Shown piece after piece: positions 1 through 8,617 of a DNA stretch of 34,686 bases. This DNA comes from SZUA-359 sp039809125. GTDB taxonomy: Bacteria; Patescibacteriota; Saccharimonadia; Saccharimonadales; Saccharimonadaceae. Location of the stretch: NCBI GenBank assembly GCA_039809125.1, contig JBDHUM010000008.1, positions 1 through 34,686 on the forward strand, in the 5' to 3' direction. Both the position numbers and the translations under genes were made by a program. The notes beneath the pieces are model-generated. The model was not told the DNA's origin and ran no database searches. It saw only the letters and a list, made by a program, of their open reading frames with translations. How positions within the stretch are numbered: the first letter of the stretch is position 1; every line of letters starts with the position of its first letter.

Positions 1-9
1 TAAGAAGTT

Positions 10-651
10 ATGAAAATTACACATATTTCTCAAGCTGTTCGTAATCCAGATCGTGTGAATATTAGCATTGATGGCAAATATCGGTTTAGTCTCGATATTT
101 CACAGGTCAGCGGTCTAGGTGTAAAAATAGGCAGGGAAGTGGGTGAGAAGGAATTAGCTGAGCTTGAAACAGAGAGCCAGTTTGGTAAGCTGTACTCCCG
201 GGCGTTGGAATATTGCCTAAGTCGACCGCACTCTGTAAAGGAGGTTCATGATTACTTATACCGTAAAACACGTGCGACTACATACAAAAATAGTCGAGGC
301 GAAATACAAGAAGTAGCTCGCTACTCCCCTGCTCTATCAGAACGTGTATTGCAAAAATTACAACATAAAAATTATATCAATGATGAGAATTTTTCGCGCT
401 GGTGGGTCGAAAACCGTAATCAAACCAAAGGCACTTCCCTACGCAAACTCTCGGCTGAGCTAAGGGCAAAAGGGGTGGATACTGAGATTATCAATCAGGC
501 TATTGCGCACTCAGGTCGAAGCAACAGCGCGGAGCTTGAAAAGATTATCGCCAAAAAGCGCAACAAGTACCCAGATGATCAAAAACTTATGCAGTATTTG
601 GCACGCCAGGGTTTCGAGTATGACGATATTAAATTAGCACTTTTCGGTTGA
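10..651 (+). CDS. recX: RecX family regulatory protein
   Basis: RecX proteins bind RecA filaments and modulate recombination. This 213-residue product has the family layout: a basic N-terminal region, then tandem three-helix repeats, with the motif SRPHSVKEVHDYLYRK near residues 71-86 and a typical end (LMQYLARQGFEYDDIKLAL). The length is within the family range of about 150-270. The first three bases of the window are TAA, probably the stop of an upstream gene, which would often be recA, but that gene lies outside. The ATG at 10 follows it by six bases. The 3' end overlaps the convergent PRC-barrel gene by 18 bp. Family assignment is confident; a RecA partner is inferred. Confidence 0.9.
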   Translation: MKITHISQAVRNPDRVNISIDGKYRFSLDISQVSGLGVKIGREVGEKELAELETESQFGKLYSRALEYCLSRPHSVKEVHDYLYRKTRATTYKNSRGEIQEVARYSPALSERVLQKLQHKNYINDENFSRWWVENRNQTKGTSLRKLSAELRAKGVDTEIINQAIAHSGRSNSAELEKIIAKKRNKYPDDQKLMQYLARQGFEYDDIKLALFG

Positions 652-1221
652 GACTGATTCGGGCGCGGTTTTGGTTTTGCGAAACGGATTGATGTACGCT
701 TTTGGCGTGGTGGCGAGAGTGTGTTCTGGTGCTTTTACCTGGGAGTGAACAACAACTGAATCGTTGTTGATTTCTATGATTTGTGAACGGTGAACCACAA
801 GCTCGGTATCTGTAAAACCGTGCAGTAACGGCCGGCGAACTACCAGTTGCTGGACTGTGAATGAGCCCACATCTACGGTGAAATCAGCGATTTTGCCAAT
901 TTTTGTACTCTTTTCGTCAACTACCTTCATTCCAGTAAGATGAAAGTTAAGATTAATTACCTCATCAAGTTTTAGCACATCACCAAATGCTACAATATCA
1001 TCAATTGAGTCAATGATTAGTCCTATATCGCTTAATTCTCGACTGTCGATGATTCGTAGAAAATTTTGCTTAGTGTGATCTAGCAGAACCCCATCTACAA
1101 GATAAGCGATGATGCTTAGGCTTGCTGGATCGACTACAGGTTTTTTAGTCCGAGCGATTTCGCTGCCTGTTTGCAAACTCATCACTGGTATATCGAGTAG
1201 TTTGGATGCAACTAATAACAT
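634..1221 (-). CDS. PRC-barrel domain protein
   Basis: A 195-residue soluble protein with two PRC-barrel-like halves: about residues 1-80 (start MLLVASKLLDIPVMSLQTG) and about 90-160 (GMKVVDEKSTKIGKIADFTV). PRC barrels are small beta barrels found in RimM and photosynthetic reaction-centre H subunits, where they bind proteins or RNA. No catalytic residues are visible. The gene has its own promoter: a TATACT hexamer (1228-1233, minus strand) ends six bases before the ATG, implying a leaderless mRNA, so it is probably not part of the pilus operon just upstream. It converges on recX with an 18-bp overlap. The exact role is unknown. Confidence 0.75.
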   Translation of the reverse strand: MLLVASKLLDIPVMSLQTGSEIARTKKPVVDPASLSIIAYLVDGVLLDHTKQNFLRIIDSRELSDIGLIIDSIDDIVAFGDVLKLDEVINLNFHLTGMKVVDEKSTKIGKIADFTVDVGSFTVQQLVVRRPLLHGFTDTELVVHRSQIIEINNDSVVVHSQVKAPEHTLATTPKAYINPFRKTKTAPESVSTEKC

Positions 1222-1248
1222 AGCTGTAGTATATCGCTTTTGGTTAGC

Positions 1249-1533
1249 TTACTCAACGAATGGGTTCTTTCGTGGATAGGGAAATTCGAGGACAGACTCT
1301 GTATCAGAACTTGGGCGTAATGTTTCAAGCCGATCCATTGTTTGCTTATTGAAGGCGCCGCTTGATGGTTGCTTTTGAGTTAAAGGGTTGGTTGATGATG
1401 CAATCGAGTTGCTGAGTAGGAAAATAAGAATAGCTAGTCCTCCCAGCACAAAAACACTAAACATAATAATGTGATAGCGCCGAAGCAAGTGACCGATAGG
1501 AGCAGTAATGCTAGAAAGGGAAGATGTTTTCAT
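1249..1533 (-). CDS. Small single-pass membrane protein at the end of the pilus operon
   Basis: A 94-residue protein with a basic N-terminus, one membrane segment (about residues 23-43) and a low-complexity outer tail ending in PYPRKNPFVE. Its ATG overlaps the pilO stop codon by one base (TAATG), so it is translated with the pilM-pilN-pilO genes. In Proteobacteria the slot after pilO holds pilP, a protein that links the inner-membrane alignment complex to the secretin. This bacterium probably has no outer membrane, so a short PilP-like or pilus-accessory protein is a reasonable guess from position and topology only. No sequence homology is claimed. Confidence 0.6.
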   Translation of the reverse strand: MKTSSLSSITAPIGHLLRRYHIIMFSVFVLGGLAILIFLLSNSIASSTNPLTQKQPSSGAFNKQTMDRLETLRPSSDTESVLEFPYPRKNPFVE

Positions 1534-2165
1534 TAGCGTATATATACCTCAATAACAAATGAATCACTATCAATGTAGCCGGGTGGAGCATTTTCGTCGG
1601 AGCTCTGATGAAGTGAAACAGTTTCGATTTGCATTTTTGTATTGTTTTGTTCAATGCCATGTATGAAATGCAGTAAAGCTTCGTGCGAAACCGGATTATG
1701 AACACTGATGCTAACTTTGGTAGACTTTAGTCCGCCTACTATTGTATAAGGAACTGCTTGCTGAGAACTTGTACCGGGAGTAGGCGATGTGCTGCCAGTA
1801 GATGTCTTTCCAGTAGCGCTAAAGTCATACTCTAAAATTGTTATACCGGATTTTCGGGCAAGTGTCTTGATGTCAGCGATAATACGATCTTGGTATTCGT
1901 AACTTTTTGACTCAGCCACTATTTGCTCAGCTCGCTTGACCGCTGATAAATGATTATCGTAGTCAAGTGAAAGGTGCTGAAGATTTGATAGTTCATCGTC
2001 ACTCATATCACCTTCCTGGACCGATTGATTCACATCAATGGCGTAGGAGTCAATTGTACGCAGACCAACCCAGGCAGCAGCAATCATAGCCAAGCAAGCT
2101 GCTACCAGACATATCGCAAGAACAAGTCGTAACCGAGAAGCACTCTTTATTATTGGATTGCTCAC
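1533..2165 (-). CDS. pilO: Type IV pilus inner-membrane protein PilO
   Basis: A 210-residue protein with one N-terminal membrane helix (about residues 12-35), a coiled-coil stretch (about 55-105) and a C-terminal ferredoxin-like region whose middle is a Ser/Thr/Pro-rich linker (about 117-138). This is the plan of PilO, which dimerises with PilN to connect PilM to the pilus assembly platform. The start is GTG, preceded by GAGGAG, and overlaps the pilN stop by four bases. Sequence identity to classical PilO is low, as is usual; the call rests on topology and on its place after pilM and pilN. Confidence 0.75.
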   Translation of the reverse strand: MSNPIIKSASRLRLVLAICLVAACLAMIAAAWVGLRTIDSYAIDVNQSVQEGDMSDDELSNLQHLSLDYDNHLSAVKRAEQIVAESKSYEYQDRIIADIKTLARKSGITILEYDFSATGKTSTGSTSPTPGTSSQQAVPYTIVGGLKSTKVSISVHNPVSHEALLHFIHGIEQNNTKMQIETVSLHQSSDENAPPGYIDSDSFVIEVYIR

Positions 2166-2728
2166 TTTAGTAACTCCTCTTTATTTAGCACTAGATCGAT
2201 AGTAATGCTATATTTGTAGGGGTCTTCAGATTCGGGTTCATATAAAATGTTGCTGTAACGAACATCTTTGAAGAACTTTGATTGACTAATATTTTTTTTA
2301 AGCTCTGTGGCTGCGTCCTCTGTTCGTGCCTTGGCCGTAAGAGTAAAAGGTTTATCGAATGCTGCCGCATCAAGACTAAGATCGGCAAGAATTACGTCCT
2401 TAGGTATGGCTGAACTAATTCGTAAAATTATAGTTGAGTAGTTGATCTGCTTGTCGAGAATTTGTTTTGCTATAGAGAGGTTTTGTTGGAAGGTAGCGAT
2501 TTCCTTACTGCGCGAAGACATCGTTTGTACTTGTGCATCGTTGTCAGCTTTCTTTTTGACAGCTAAGTCTTTAGTTGTTGAGAGTGTAAGGTAAACAAAT
2601 CCGAATATTCCGAAAATTACGACGAGTGTCAAACCAAACAGCATGAGGTAACGTACTAATAGTGAATTGGCTCGACCGGCACGGATTTCACGCTTCTCTT
2701 CATCAGGTAAAAGATTGATCATTTCCAA
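2162..2728 (-). CDS. pilN: Type IV pilus assembly protein PilN
   Basis: A 188-residue PilN. It starts with the conserved cytoplasmic peptide (MEMINLLPDEEKREIRAGR), which in the family inserts into a groove of PilM. This is followed by a membrane helix (about residues 28-50), a coiled coil (about 55-90) and a ferredoxin-like domain. The INLLP motif is diagnostic. The gene overlaps pilM by 10 bp and pilO by 4 bp, so the three are translationally coupled. PilN and PilO together form the alignment subcomplex of the pilus motor. Confidence 0.88.
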   Translation of the reverse strand: MEMINLLPDEEKREIRAGRANSLLVRYLMLFGLTLVVIFGIFGFVYLTLSTTKDLAVKKKADNDAQVQTMSSRSKEIATFQQNLSIAKQILDKQINYSTIILRISSAIPKDVILADLSLDAAAFDKPFTLTAKARTEDAATELKKNISQSKFFKDVRYSNILYEPESEDPYKYSITIDLVLNKEELLK

Positions 2729-3786
2729 ATATCCTTGTATTTAACATTGGCAAGTCCAGCCACAGTGATGTAGCGAGGTCGAAATTGTTTGCTTGGCTGC
2801 TTAAGGTCTCCGAAATCAAGTCGCTGCCACGGACTAGCTACGCGTGCTGGCATAATTAGTTCATTTGTAAAATAATCTCCGATGCCTGGAACATTGCTGC
2901 CGGCGCCAACAATTAGAACTTGTTCGATTTTCACTGATCCACTAATGCGCTCGTTGTAATAGCGGATAACCTTACGAATCTCTGCGGTTATTCGGTCGAG
3001 GCTTGGCTTTAGGGCAGCCCGGATTTTTGTTTGCTTCGGGCTGAGATTGAGACCATGTAGAACTTTAAGCTGATGGGCATTGTCGAGCGCAATATTAAGT
3101 TTTTTAGCAATATCGAGCGTAAAGCTGTTGCCGCCAACAGAGAGTCCACCAGTGACACGAATCGCACGCTTATCGAGTACGGCAATATCAGTAAAAGCCT
3201 GGCCAATATCAACTATTAATGTTGTCAATTCTGCGTCCTCGGTTTGTTCGAGCAGTCGCGCGACAGCGTTAATATTGGGTTCAATCATAATCGGCCGAAG
3301 ACCAGCTGATTTGGCCGCCATCATTGTGCTGTCAACAATGCTGCGCGGTACAGCAGACATAATAACGTAAATATTTTCTTTATCACGTTCCATTACTTCA
3401 TAATCAACATATAGAGCATTCATTGGAATCGGAATATACTGACTAACTTCTACTTCTACAGCGTTTTCTAGGTTTCGTTCTTCTTTTATTGGTAGTGAAA
3501 AGGTACGGGAAAATGTACGACTGGTCGGGATACCGATAACAACGTGATTGCTTGGAAGGTTGCCAACGACATTCTCTTTTAGAAGCGTGGCAATATTGTC
3601 GGATAGGTATGTAATATCTTTGTCTGCATTATCGAATGCTTCTTGCATTTTTACCGGGTCAAGATCGATCGATCCGTAGCCTTGTACTTGTGATTTGCTC
3701 GGATTTATAGACATGATTTTTAAACCAGTCTGACTGATATCGAGTCCTAAACTTGGTTTATCTTTAAAAAATAACTTTACTGACAT
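2719..3786 (-). CDS. pilM: Type IV pilus assembly ATPase-fold protein PilM
   Basis: A 355-residue actin-like (ASKHA fold) cytoplasmic protein. The phosphate-binding motif is near the N-terminus (LGLDISQTGLKIM, about residues 13-25), the second phosphate loop is TLIVDIGQAFTDIAVLD (about 188-204), and the adenosine-binding region is VLIVGAGSNVPGIGDYF (about 289-305). PilM binds the PilN N-terminal peptide and relays motor activity to the pilus platform. The intergenic gap before it holds a minus-strand TATACT box about 26 bases ahead of the ATG, so pilM-pilN-pilO probably also has its own promoter with a short leader. Confidence 0.92.
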   Translation of the reverse strand: MSVKLFFKDKPSLGLDISQTGLKIMSINPSKSQVQGYGSIDLDPVKMQEAFDNADKDITYLSDNIATLLKENVVGNLPSNHVVIGIPTSRTFSRTFSLPIKEERNLENAVEVEVSQYIPIPMNALYVDYEVMERDKENIYVIMSAVPRSIVDSTMMAAKSAGLRPIMIEPNINAVARLLEQTEDAELTTLIVDIGQAFTDIAVLDKRAIRVTGGLSVGGNSFTLDIAKKLNIALDNAHQLKVLHGLNLSPKQTKIRAALKPSLDRITAEIRKVIRYYNERISGSVKIEQVLIVGAGSNVPGIGDYFTNELIMPARVASPWQRLDFGDLKQPSKQFRPRYITVAGLANVKYKDIWK

Positions 3787-3836
3787 ATGTGCCCACTTGC
3801 TAGACTACAGTTAGTATAGCACAATGCTTATGATAA

Positions 3837-5063
3837 TTACTTAATGTTCTGAGAGAGACCGGCGATTGGCTGCATGACGCTGGCTGCAATGAGGCCCACC
3901 ATACCGCCCATGAATACGATCATGATAGGTTCAATAATAGAGGTTAGACCATCGATTGCAACATCTACTTCTTCTTCATAGTAGTCGGCTACCTTAATGA
4001 GAACGGTGTCGGTTTGACCAGTTTCTTCGCCGACTGCCAGCATCTGAGAAACAATAGGCGGAAATAAACCATCGCGTTCAATAACCGACGATAAGGTCGC
4101 GCCGTTTTTAACTTCCCTAGCAGCGTTGATGAGTGATTCCTCGAATACAACATTGCCAACAGCGTGTGCAGTGACATCAAGCGCTTCAAGGACTGCTACA
4201 CCGGCACCCATGAGAGCCGAGAAGGTGCGTGCAAAGCGCGCAACCGCCACTTTAACAACAATTTTTTTAATGGCCGGTATTTTTAGGACGAGGCGATGAA
4301 ACTGAGCACGTCCGTTAGGAGTTTTGATATAACGGAAAACGCCAAACAGCCCACCAAAAAAAACAGGTATCAGTATATACCAAAATGAGGTCATAAATCC
4401 ACTAATTGCAAGCATAGTTGTGGTAAGAACTGGAAGTTTCGCATCTGGACCGCCAAGATCTTGGACAATTTTTCCAATCTGCGGTATCACAAACAGCATT
4501 AATCCAAAAAATGCACCGATTGTAATGACAATTAAAACTGTTGGATAGGTCATGGCACTTTTGATTTTTTTACGCATAGTAGCAGCCTTTTCTTGTTGGA
4601 GGGCTAGGCGTTTTAGAATCTCATCTAAAATACCTGCAGCTTCGCCAGCACGTACCATATTGACGTAGACATCATTGAAAACTTTAGGATGTTTTTCGAG
4701 AGCATCACCGAGAGCAGTGCCACCTTGAACATCGGCAAACACGTTGGTTATAATTTTGCGTAGTGCAGGACTGTCAGAATGGTCTTGTAGTGATCCAAGT
4801 GCGCGTAACAATGGTACACCGGCGCTTACCATGGCACTAAGCTGACGAGTAAACATTACTAGATCATCGGACTTTATTTTTCCTTGACCTAATGAAAATG
4901 AGCCGAAACCTTTCTTTTGGCTTGCTATAAAATCTTTGACGCTTAGGGGGCGCATACCCTTGCTCGATAAACTTGAAATTGCACCAGCTTTGTCGATAGC
5001 TTCAATAAAGCCTTCGTGTGTTTTTCCGGCGTTATCAAGTGCAATGTACTTAAACTGTGGCAT
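3837..5063 (-). CDS. pilC: Type IV pilus platform protein PilC
   Basis: A 408-residue GspF/PilC-family integral membrane protein. It has two copies of the GspF cytoplasmic helical domain (about residues 70-195 and 275-395), membrane segments near 170-195, 220-245 and 375-400, and the family signatures FTRQLSAMVSAGVPLLRAL and FARTFSALMGAGVAVLEAL at equivalent places in each repeat. PilC sits in the membrane beneath the growing pilus and is turned by PilB. The gene follows pilB after four bases, with AGAGAG ahead of the ATG, so the two are co-transcribed. Length and domains are normal. Confidence 0.95.
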   Translation of the reverse strand: MPQFKYIALDNAGKTHEGFIEAIDKAGAISSLSSKGMRPLSVKDFIASQKKGFGSFSLGQGKIKSDDLVMFTRQLSAMVSAGVPLLRALGSLQDHSDSPALRKIITNVFADVQGGTALGDALEKHPKVFNDVYVNMVRAGEAAGILDEILKRLALQQEKAATMRKKIKSAMTYPTVLIVITIGAFFGLMLFVIPQIGKIVQDLGGPDAKLPVLTTTMLAISGFMTSFWYILIPVFFGGLFGVFRYIKTPNGRAQFHRLVLKIPAIKKIVVKVAVARFARTFSALMGAGVAVLEALDVTAHAVGNVVFEESLINAAREVKNGATLSSVIERDGLFPPIVSQMLAVGEETGQTDTVLIKVADYYEEEVDVAIDGLTSIIEPIMIVFMGGMVGLIAASVMQPIAGLSQNIK

Positions 5064-5067
5064 ATAA

Positions 5068-6849
5068 CTACTCTCTTGTTACCCTTAGCACTTCTTCTAT
5101 CGTCGTATTACCGCGGAGAGCCTTAATTAAACCATCTGACTGCATTGTCACCATACCTTCGCTAACAGCTTGCTCCTGAATTTCTGCACTTGTAGCATTA
5201 CTCATAATTAATTTCTGAACTGGGATAGTATTTCCAAGTACCTCATATATGCCAACCCGTCCTTTATAGCCAGTGTTGCTACATTCCTTGCATCCTTCTA
5301 GATGAGCCTTCCAGAGTCGTACAATAGCTACATCTGAGGTGCCTAGCGGGGTGCTACCGCCAACCTCCTGTTCAACTGCTTGTTGTTCTAGAGTGTGAAT
5401 TTTTGCGAATGTCTCCCCTTTTTTTAAATTGAACAGACGAACTACTTCGTCAATATCTTCCTGAGTCGGCTTATGCTCCTCGCGACAGTTCATGCAGAGA
5501 CGTCGAACCAGGCGCTGACCTACTACAGCCTTAACGGTACTAGCGATCAAAAAAGGCTCAATTCCCATGTCGAGTAAACGCGGTAAACATGTGGCAGCAT
5601 TGTTTGTGTGTAGGGTACTGAATACCAAATGTCCTGTTAGCGCAGCCTGCACACCTAAGTTGGCTGTTTCGCCATCTCGAATCTCACCGACCATAATAAT
5701 GTTTGGATCTTGACGCAGCAAGGCGCGTAGCCCGTTGGCAAATGTCATACCGGCTTTGGAATTTGTCTGAGTTTGATTAACCCCGGGAATTTTATATTCA
5801 ACCGGGTCTTCGATGGTCGAAATGTTGACATTTGGCGTATTTAGCATAGTTAAAACACTAAACAGGCTAGTTGATTTCCCGCTTCCAGTTGGTCCTGTCA
5901 CTAGGATCATACCATTTGGCTCGATAATTGCATCGTTGATGACCTTAAGAGAGTGACCCCAGTAGCCAAGATCTTTTAGTGTGATTGCTTTATTAGTTTC
6001 GTCTAAGATACGCATGACAATTTTTTCACCATCTGTAATAGGGAGGGTACTGACGCGTAGAGCATATTGTTTACCGCCAACTTTTATTTTGAAGCGTCCA
6101 TCTTGCGGAACACGACGCTCATCGATTTTCAAGTTTGATAGAATTTTTACTCGGCTAACAAGAGCAGCCAAAACATTGCGCGGTAATCGGTTTACTTCTT
6201 TGAGCACACCGTCGATACGATAGCGAACTTGTACGTATTCTTCGCGTGGTTCGATGTGAATATCGCTGGCGCTGGAGCGAACAGCGTATTCAAGCAACAA
6301 GTTGACAGTTTGCGCAATTGGTGAATCCTCCGCCAGATCAGCTTCGGATACTTGCTGAGTGCTCGTATCATCTTCGCGCTGAACATCGATGACTTCATTG
6401 AGCTCCTCGTTAACATCACCGCGGTATGCCTCTAGACAGGAAAGAATATTTGTCCGAGTAGCAACGTAGAGAACAGAGTCGTGGCCGATTTCCTTTTCGA
6501 TAAAACTGATAGCTTGAATGTCATCTGGATCGTCCATTGCCAAGTGGACCTTGCCACCCTCGTCGACCTTGAAGACTACCGCATTGTACTGTCGGGCAAT
6601 CCTTTCAGGAATACGATTTAACACCTCGCTTGGAATATCTTCAGGTATCACTTCAATAAATTGAAATCCCGAATAGTGCGCATAGAGCTTAGTAAGGGCA
6701 ACTTCATCAAGTAGTTTCTGCTCGATTACAATGTCCTGCAGTGGCCTGTTATCACGAACAGCCTCTTCTACAAGAGGCTGGACTTGCTCCTCGGTCGCTG
6801 TACCACCTTCAATGAGCAACTTTCGAAGTGTTTCATTTGCAATGCGCAT
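5068..6849 (-). CDS. pilB: Type IV pilus assembly ATPase PilB
   Basis: A 593-residue hexameric ATPase that powers pilus extension. The N-terminal MshEN/T2SSE_N domain is about residues 1-150. The ATPase core carries Walker A GPTGSGKST (about 318-326), an aspartate box (STIEDPVEY), Walker B IIMVGEIRDGETA, and a zinc-binding tetracysteine motif made of CMNC and CKEC, separated by a longer than usual insert of about 60 residues. No retraction ATPase (PilT) is seen here. The upstream box TACAAT (6863-6868, minus strand) lies 13 bases before the ATG, giving a very short leader. It is the first gene of the pilus operon. Confidence 0.96.
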   Translation of the reverse strand: MRIANETLRKLLIEGGTATEEQVQPLVEEAVRDNRPLQDIVIEQKLLDEVALTKLYAHYSGFQFIEVIPEDIPSEVLNRIPERIARQYNAVVFKVDEGGKVHLAMDDPDDIQAISFIEKEIGHDSVLYVATRTNILSCLEAYRGDVNEELNEVIDVQREDDTSTQQVSEADLAEDSPIAQTVNLLLEYAVRSSASDIHIEPREEYVQVRYRIDGVLKEVNRLPRNVLAALVSRVKILSNLKIDERRVPQDGRFKIKVGGKQYALRVSTLPITDGEKIVMRILDETNKAITLKDLGYWGHSLKVINDAIIEPNGMILVTGPTGSGKSTSLFSVLTMLNTPNVNISTIEDPVEYKIPGVNQTQTNSKAGMTFANGLRALLRQDPNIIMVGEIRDGETANLGVQAALTGHLVFSTLHTNNAATCLPRLLDMGIEPFLIASTVKAVVGQRLVRRLCMNCREEHKPTQEDIDEVVRLFNLKKGETFAKIHTLEQQAVEQEVGGSTPLGTSDVAIVRLWKAHLEGCKECSNTGYKGRVGIYEVLGNTIPVQKLIMSNATSAEIQEQAVSEGMVTMQSDGLIKALRGNTTIEEVLRVTRE

Positions 6850-6980
6850 ATTGCTAGTGGTTATTGTACGCTAAAGCCAGGGATTAGGCTAGTAAATGGA
6901 GACATGGTGGGCGCGGTTTCGACTACGTGTTGTTGATAGTAGCTAGCGGGACAAGTAATGGTTTAGTATACTACATCGAG

Positions 6981-7436
6981 ATGAATATCAAGATTAACTC
7001 ACTTAGTGCCATGTTGGTGTTTGGTGAAAAATTAGGACATAAAATTAGAGGGGGCGAGGTTATTGAGCTCGTCGGTGATGTTGGAGCGGGTAAAACCACG
7101 CTAACCAAAGGGATTGCACGGGGACTTAATATCGATGACGATATCCAAAGTCCGACATTTACGATTGCGCGTGTTTATGAAGCGCGCAATAATCTGAGAT
7201 TGCATCATTATGATTTTTATCGTTTGAGTGAGCCAGGTATTATGGCAGACGAGCTAGCTGAGGTTTTAGCTGATCCGCAGGCTGTAGTAGTAATAGAGTG
7301 GGCTGCAATTATAGGCGGTGTTCTACCGGATGACCGATTGACGATCGAAATAATTGCCGACAATGAAGACAGTAGAAAACTAGTAGTAATGGGTAGTGGT
7401 GAGCGATCTGCCAAACTAGTGAAGGCACTGGCATGA
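6981..7436 (+). CDS. tsaE: tRNA threonylcarbamoyladenosine biosynthesis ATPase TsaE
   Basis: TsaE is the P-loop ATPase that works with TsaB and TsaD to make the t6A modification of ANN-decoding tRNAs. The 151-residue product has Walker A GDVGAGKTT at residues 32-40, the SPTFTIARVYEARNN segment, the H-Y-D-F-Y-R switch region and VVIEWAA. I place the start at 6981, not at the upstream in-frame codon 6927, because a TATACT box (6967-6972) ends eight bases before this ATG and would lie inside a longer coding region. The stop overlaps the tsaB start (ATGA). Confidence 0.93.
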   Translation: MNIKINSLSAMLVFGEKLGHKIRGGEVIELVGDVGAGKTTLTKGIARGLNIDDDIQSPTFTIARVYEARNNLRLHHYDFYRLSEPGIMADELAEVLADPQAVVVIEWAAIIGGVLPDDRLTIEIIADNEDSRKLVVMGSGERSAKLVKALA

Positions 7437-7819
7437 TTATTCTTCTTAATACATCCGGCCCAACCTGTGCCCTGACACTTGTTGATGGAGATGCAATGTA
7501 CGAACATGAATGGGAAGCTGGGCGTGATTTAGCGCGTGGTCTACTCGATTTTCTGCGAAATTCTCTGGCTCAACATCACATAGGCTTTCATGACATATCT
7601 GCTCTAGGTGTGTTTGAAGGGCCTGGAAGTTTTACCGGGTTGAGAATAGGATTAACTGTAATAAATACATTGGCTGATAGTTTAAAGCTACCCATAGTCG
7701 GGGCTCGAGGTGTTAACTGGAAGAAAAATGCGTGTAGTCGGTTGAATGGTGGACAAAACGATGTAATTGTTATACCGTTTTATGGAAGCGCAGCAAACAC
7801 ATCATTACCTAAAAAATAG
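7433..7819 (+). CDS. tsaB: Short-form TsaB (t6A biosynthesis)
   Basis: TsaB is the non-catalytic partner of TsaD in t6A synthesis. This product has the N-terminal actin-like domain of TsaB, including ILLNTSGPTCALTLVDGD at the start and the family signature GPGSFTGLRIGLTVINTLAD (about residues 62-81). It is only 128 residues, whereas classical TsaB is about 220-230, so the second domain is reduced to a short tail ending in VIPFYGSAANTSLPKK. No frameshifted remainder is evident before the pseudopilin gene begins, so this looks like a compact lineage form more than a broken gene. It is translationally coupled to tsaE. Confidence 0.82.
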   Translation: MIILLNTSGPTCALTLVDGDAMYEHEWEAGRDLARGLLDFLRNSLAQHHIGFHDISALGVFEGPGSFTGLRIGLTVINTLADSLKLPIVGARGVNWKKNACSRLNGGQNDVIVIPFYGSAANTSLPKK

Positions 7820-7872
7820 TATAGCTTAAGCTTATATCGCTTGGCTTTTTGAATAGTGTTAGAATAATAACC

Positions 7873-8442
7873 ATGAACAATAGTCGGCGCGGGTTTACAA
7901 TTGTTGAGCTTCTCATCGTTATCGCTGTCATAGCGATCCTTTCTGGGCTAACGATGTTTGCCTATGCCGATACACAAAAGCGTTCGCGTGATTCACAACG
8001 GCGACAAGACATAAAGATAATTGCTAATGCACTCGAGCTTTACTATTCGGATAATGGCGAATATCCGCGAATCACCAACTCAGGCGCACCTGCTGTCTTG
8101 AATAGTACCTGGAGTGCCTCAAATCATGTTAGTTGGACTCAAGCTAATACAAATGTTGATGGTACCTGGAAGAGTATTGGGGCAGCGCTTGTCCCAAAGT
8201 ACCTTGCATCGCTGCCCGTTGATCCAATAAACAATGCGTCACCAGCTTATCCGAGCGTTAACCCTGGAGGTTTTAGTTATATATACACTACGGGGGCATA
8301 CTGTGGAGTTGCGAGCGGTCAAATGTATATCCTTGCCTTTCGATTAGAGGCCTCGGTGCAAGAGGATGACTACTCTGGTAGCTGCTCAACAAGTCCAATT
8401 GGCTCATATGCTAACGCAAGCGAACAACGTGTTCGGCGGTAA
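7873..8442 (+). CDS. Type IV pseudopilin / prepilin
   Basis: A 189-residue prepilin-like protein. The class III signal is RRGFTIVELL: cleavage and methylation are expected between G7 and F8, with the conserved Glu at position +5 (E12). A hydrophobic helix of about 20 residues follows, then the RDSQRRQDIKIIANALELYY stretch and the SDNGEYP motif of the GspG/major pilin group. The C-terminal part has two cysteines (YCGVASG and GSCST) that could form a disulfide loop. The start is ATG 7873, because a TAGAAT box (7860-7865) ends seven bases before it; a TTG 24 bases upstream would place that box inside the gene. It is a likely substrate of the pilus machine encoded nearby. Confidence 0.9.
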   Translation: MNNSRRGFTIVELLIVIAVIAILSGLTMFAYADTQKRSRDSQRRQDIKIIANALELYYSDNGEYPRITNSGAPAVLNSTWSASNHVSWTQANTNVDGTWKSIGAALVPKYLASLPVDPINNASPAYPSVNPGGFSYIYTTGAYCGVASGQMYILAFRLEASVQEDDYSGSCSTSPIGSYANASEQRVRR

Positions 8443-8494
8443 AATTTATTGCAAAAATTACCTTTAAACCATTCTCAATTACAATTAAACGCGT

Positions 8495-8500
8495 TACAAT
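8495..8500 (+). promoter_or_regulatory. Probable rny promoter -10 box
   Basis: TACAAT occurs in an AT-rich stretch about 120 bases before rny. Unlike most genes here, rny would then have a long leader and a Shine-Dalgarno sequence (AAGGAA, 8 bases before the ATG). No convincing -35 hexamer is visible. Confidence 0.4.
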
Positions 8501-8572
8501 AAAAGTAGTCGATTTTTTGAGACTATTGATATTACATTTTATGCATCAACCGCATGTCTTTGATACACAAGG

Positions 8573-8591
8573 GTTACGGGGAATACGTAAC
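8573..8591 (+). other. Hairpin in the rny leader
   Basis: GTTACG and CGTAAC form a perfect six-base-pair stem around a seven-base loop, about 27 bases ahead of the rny start codon. No U-run follows, so it is not a terminator. It could affect translation or act as an RNase Y target; this is speculative. Confidence 0.35.
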
Positions 8592-8617
8592 GAGGCATGT
8601 TGTAAGAAAGGAACATC

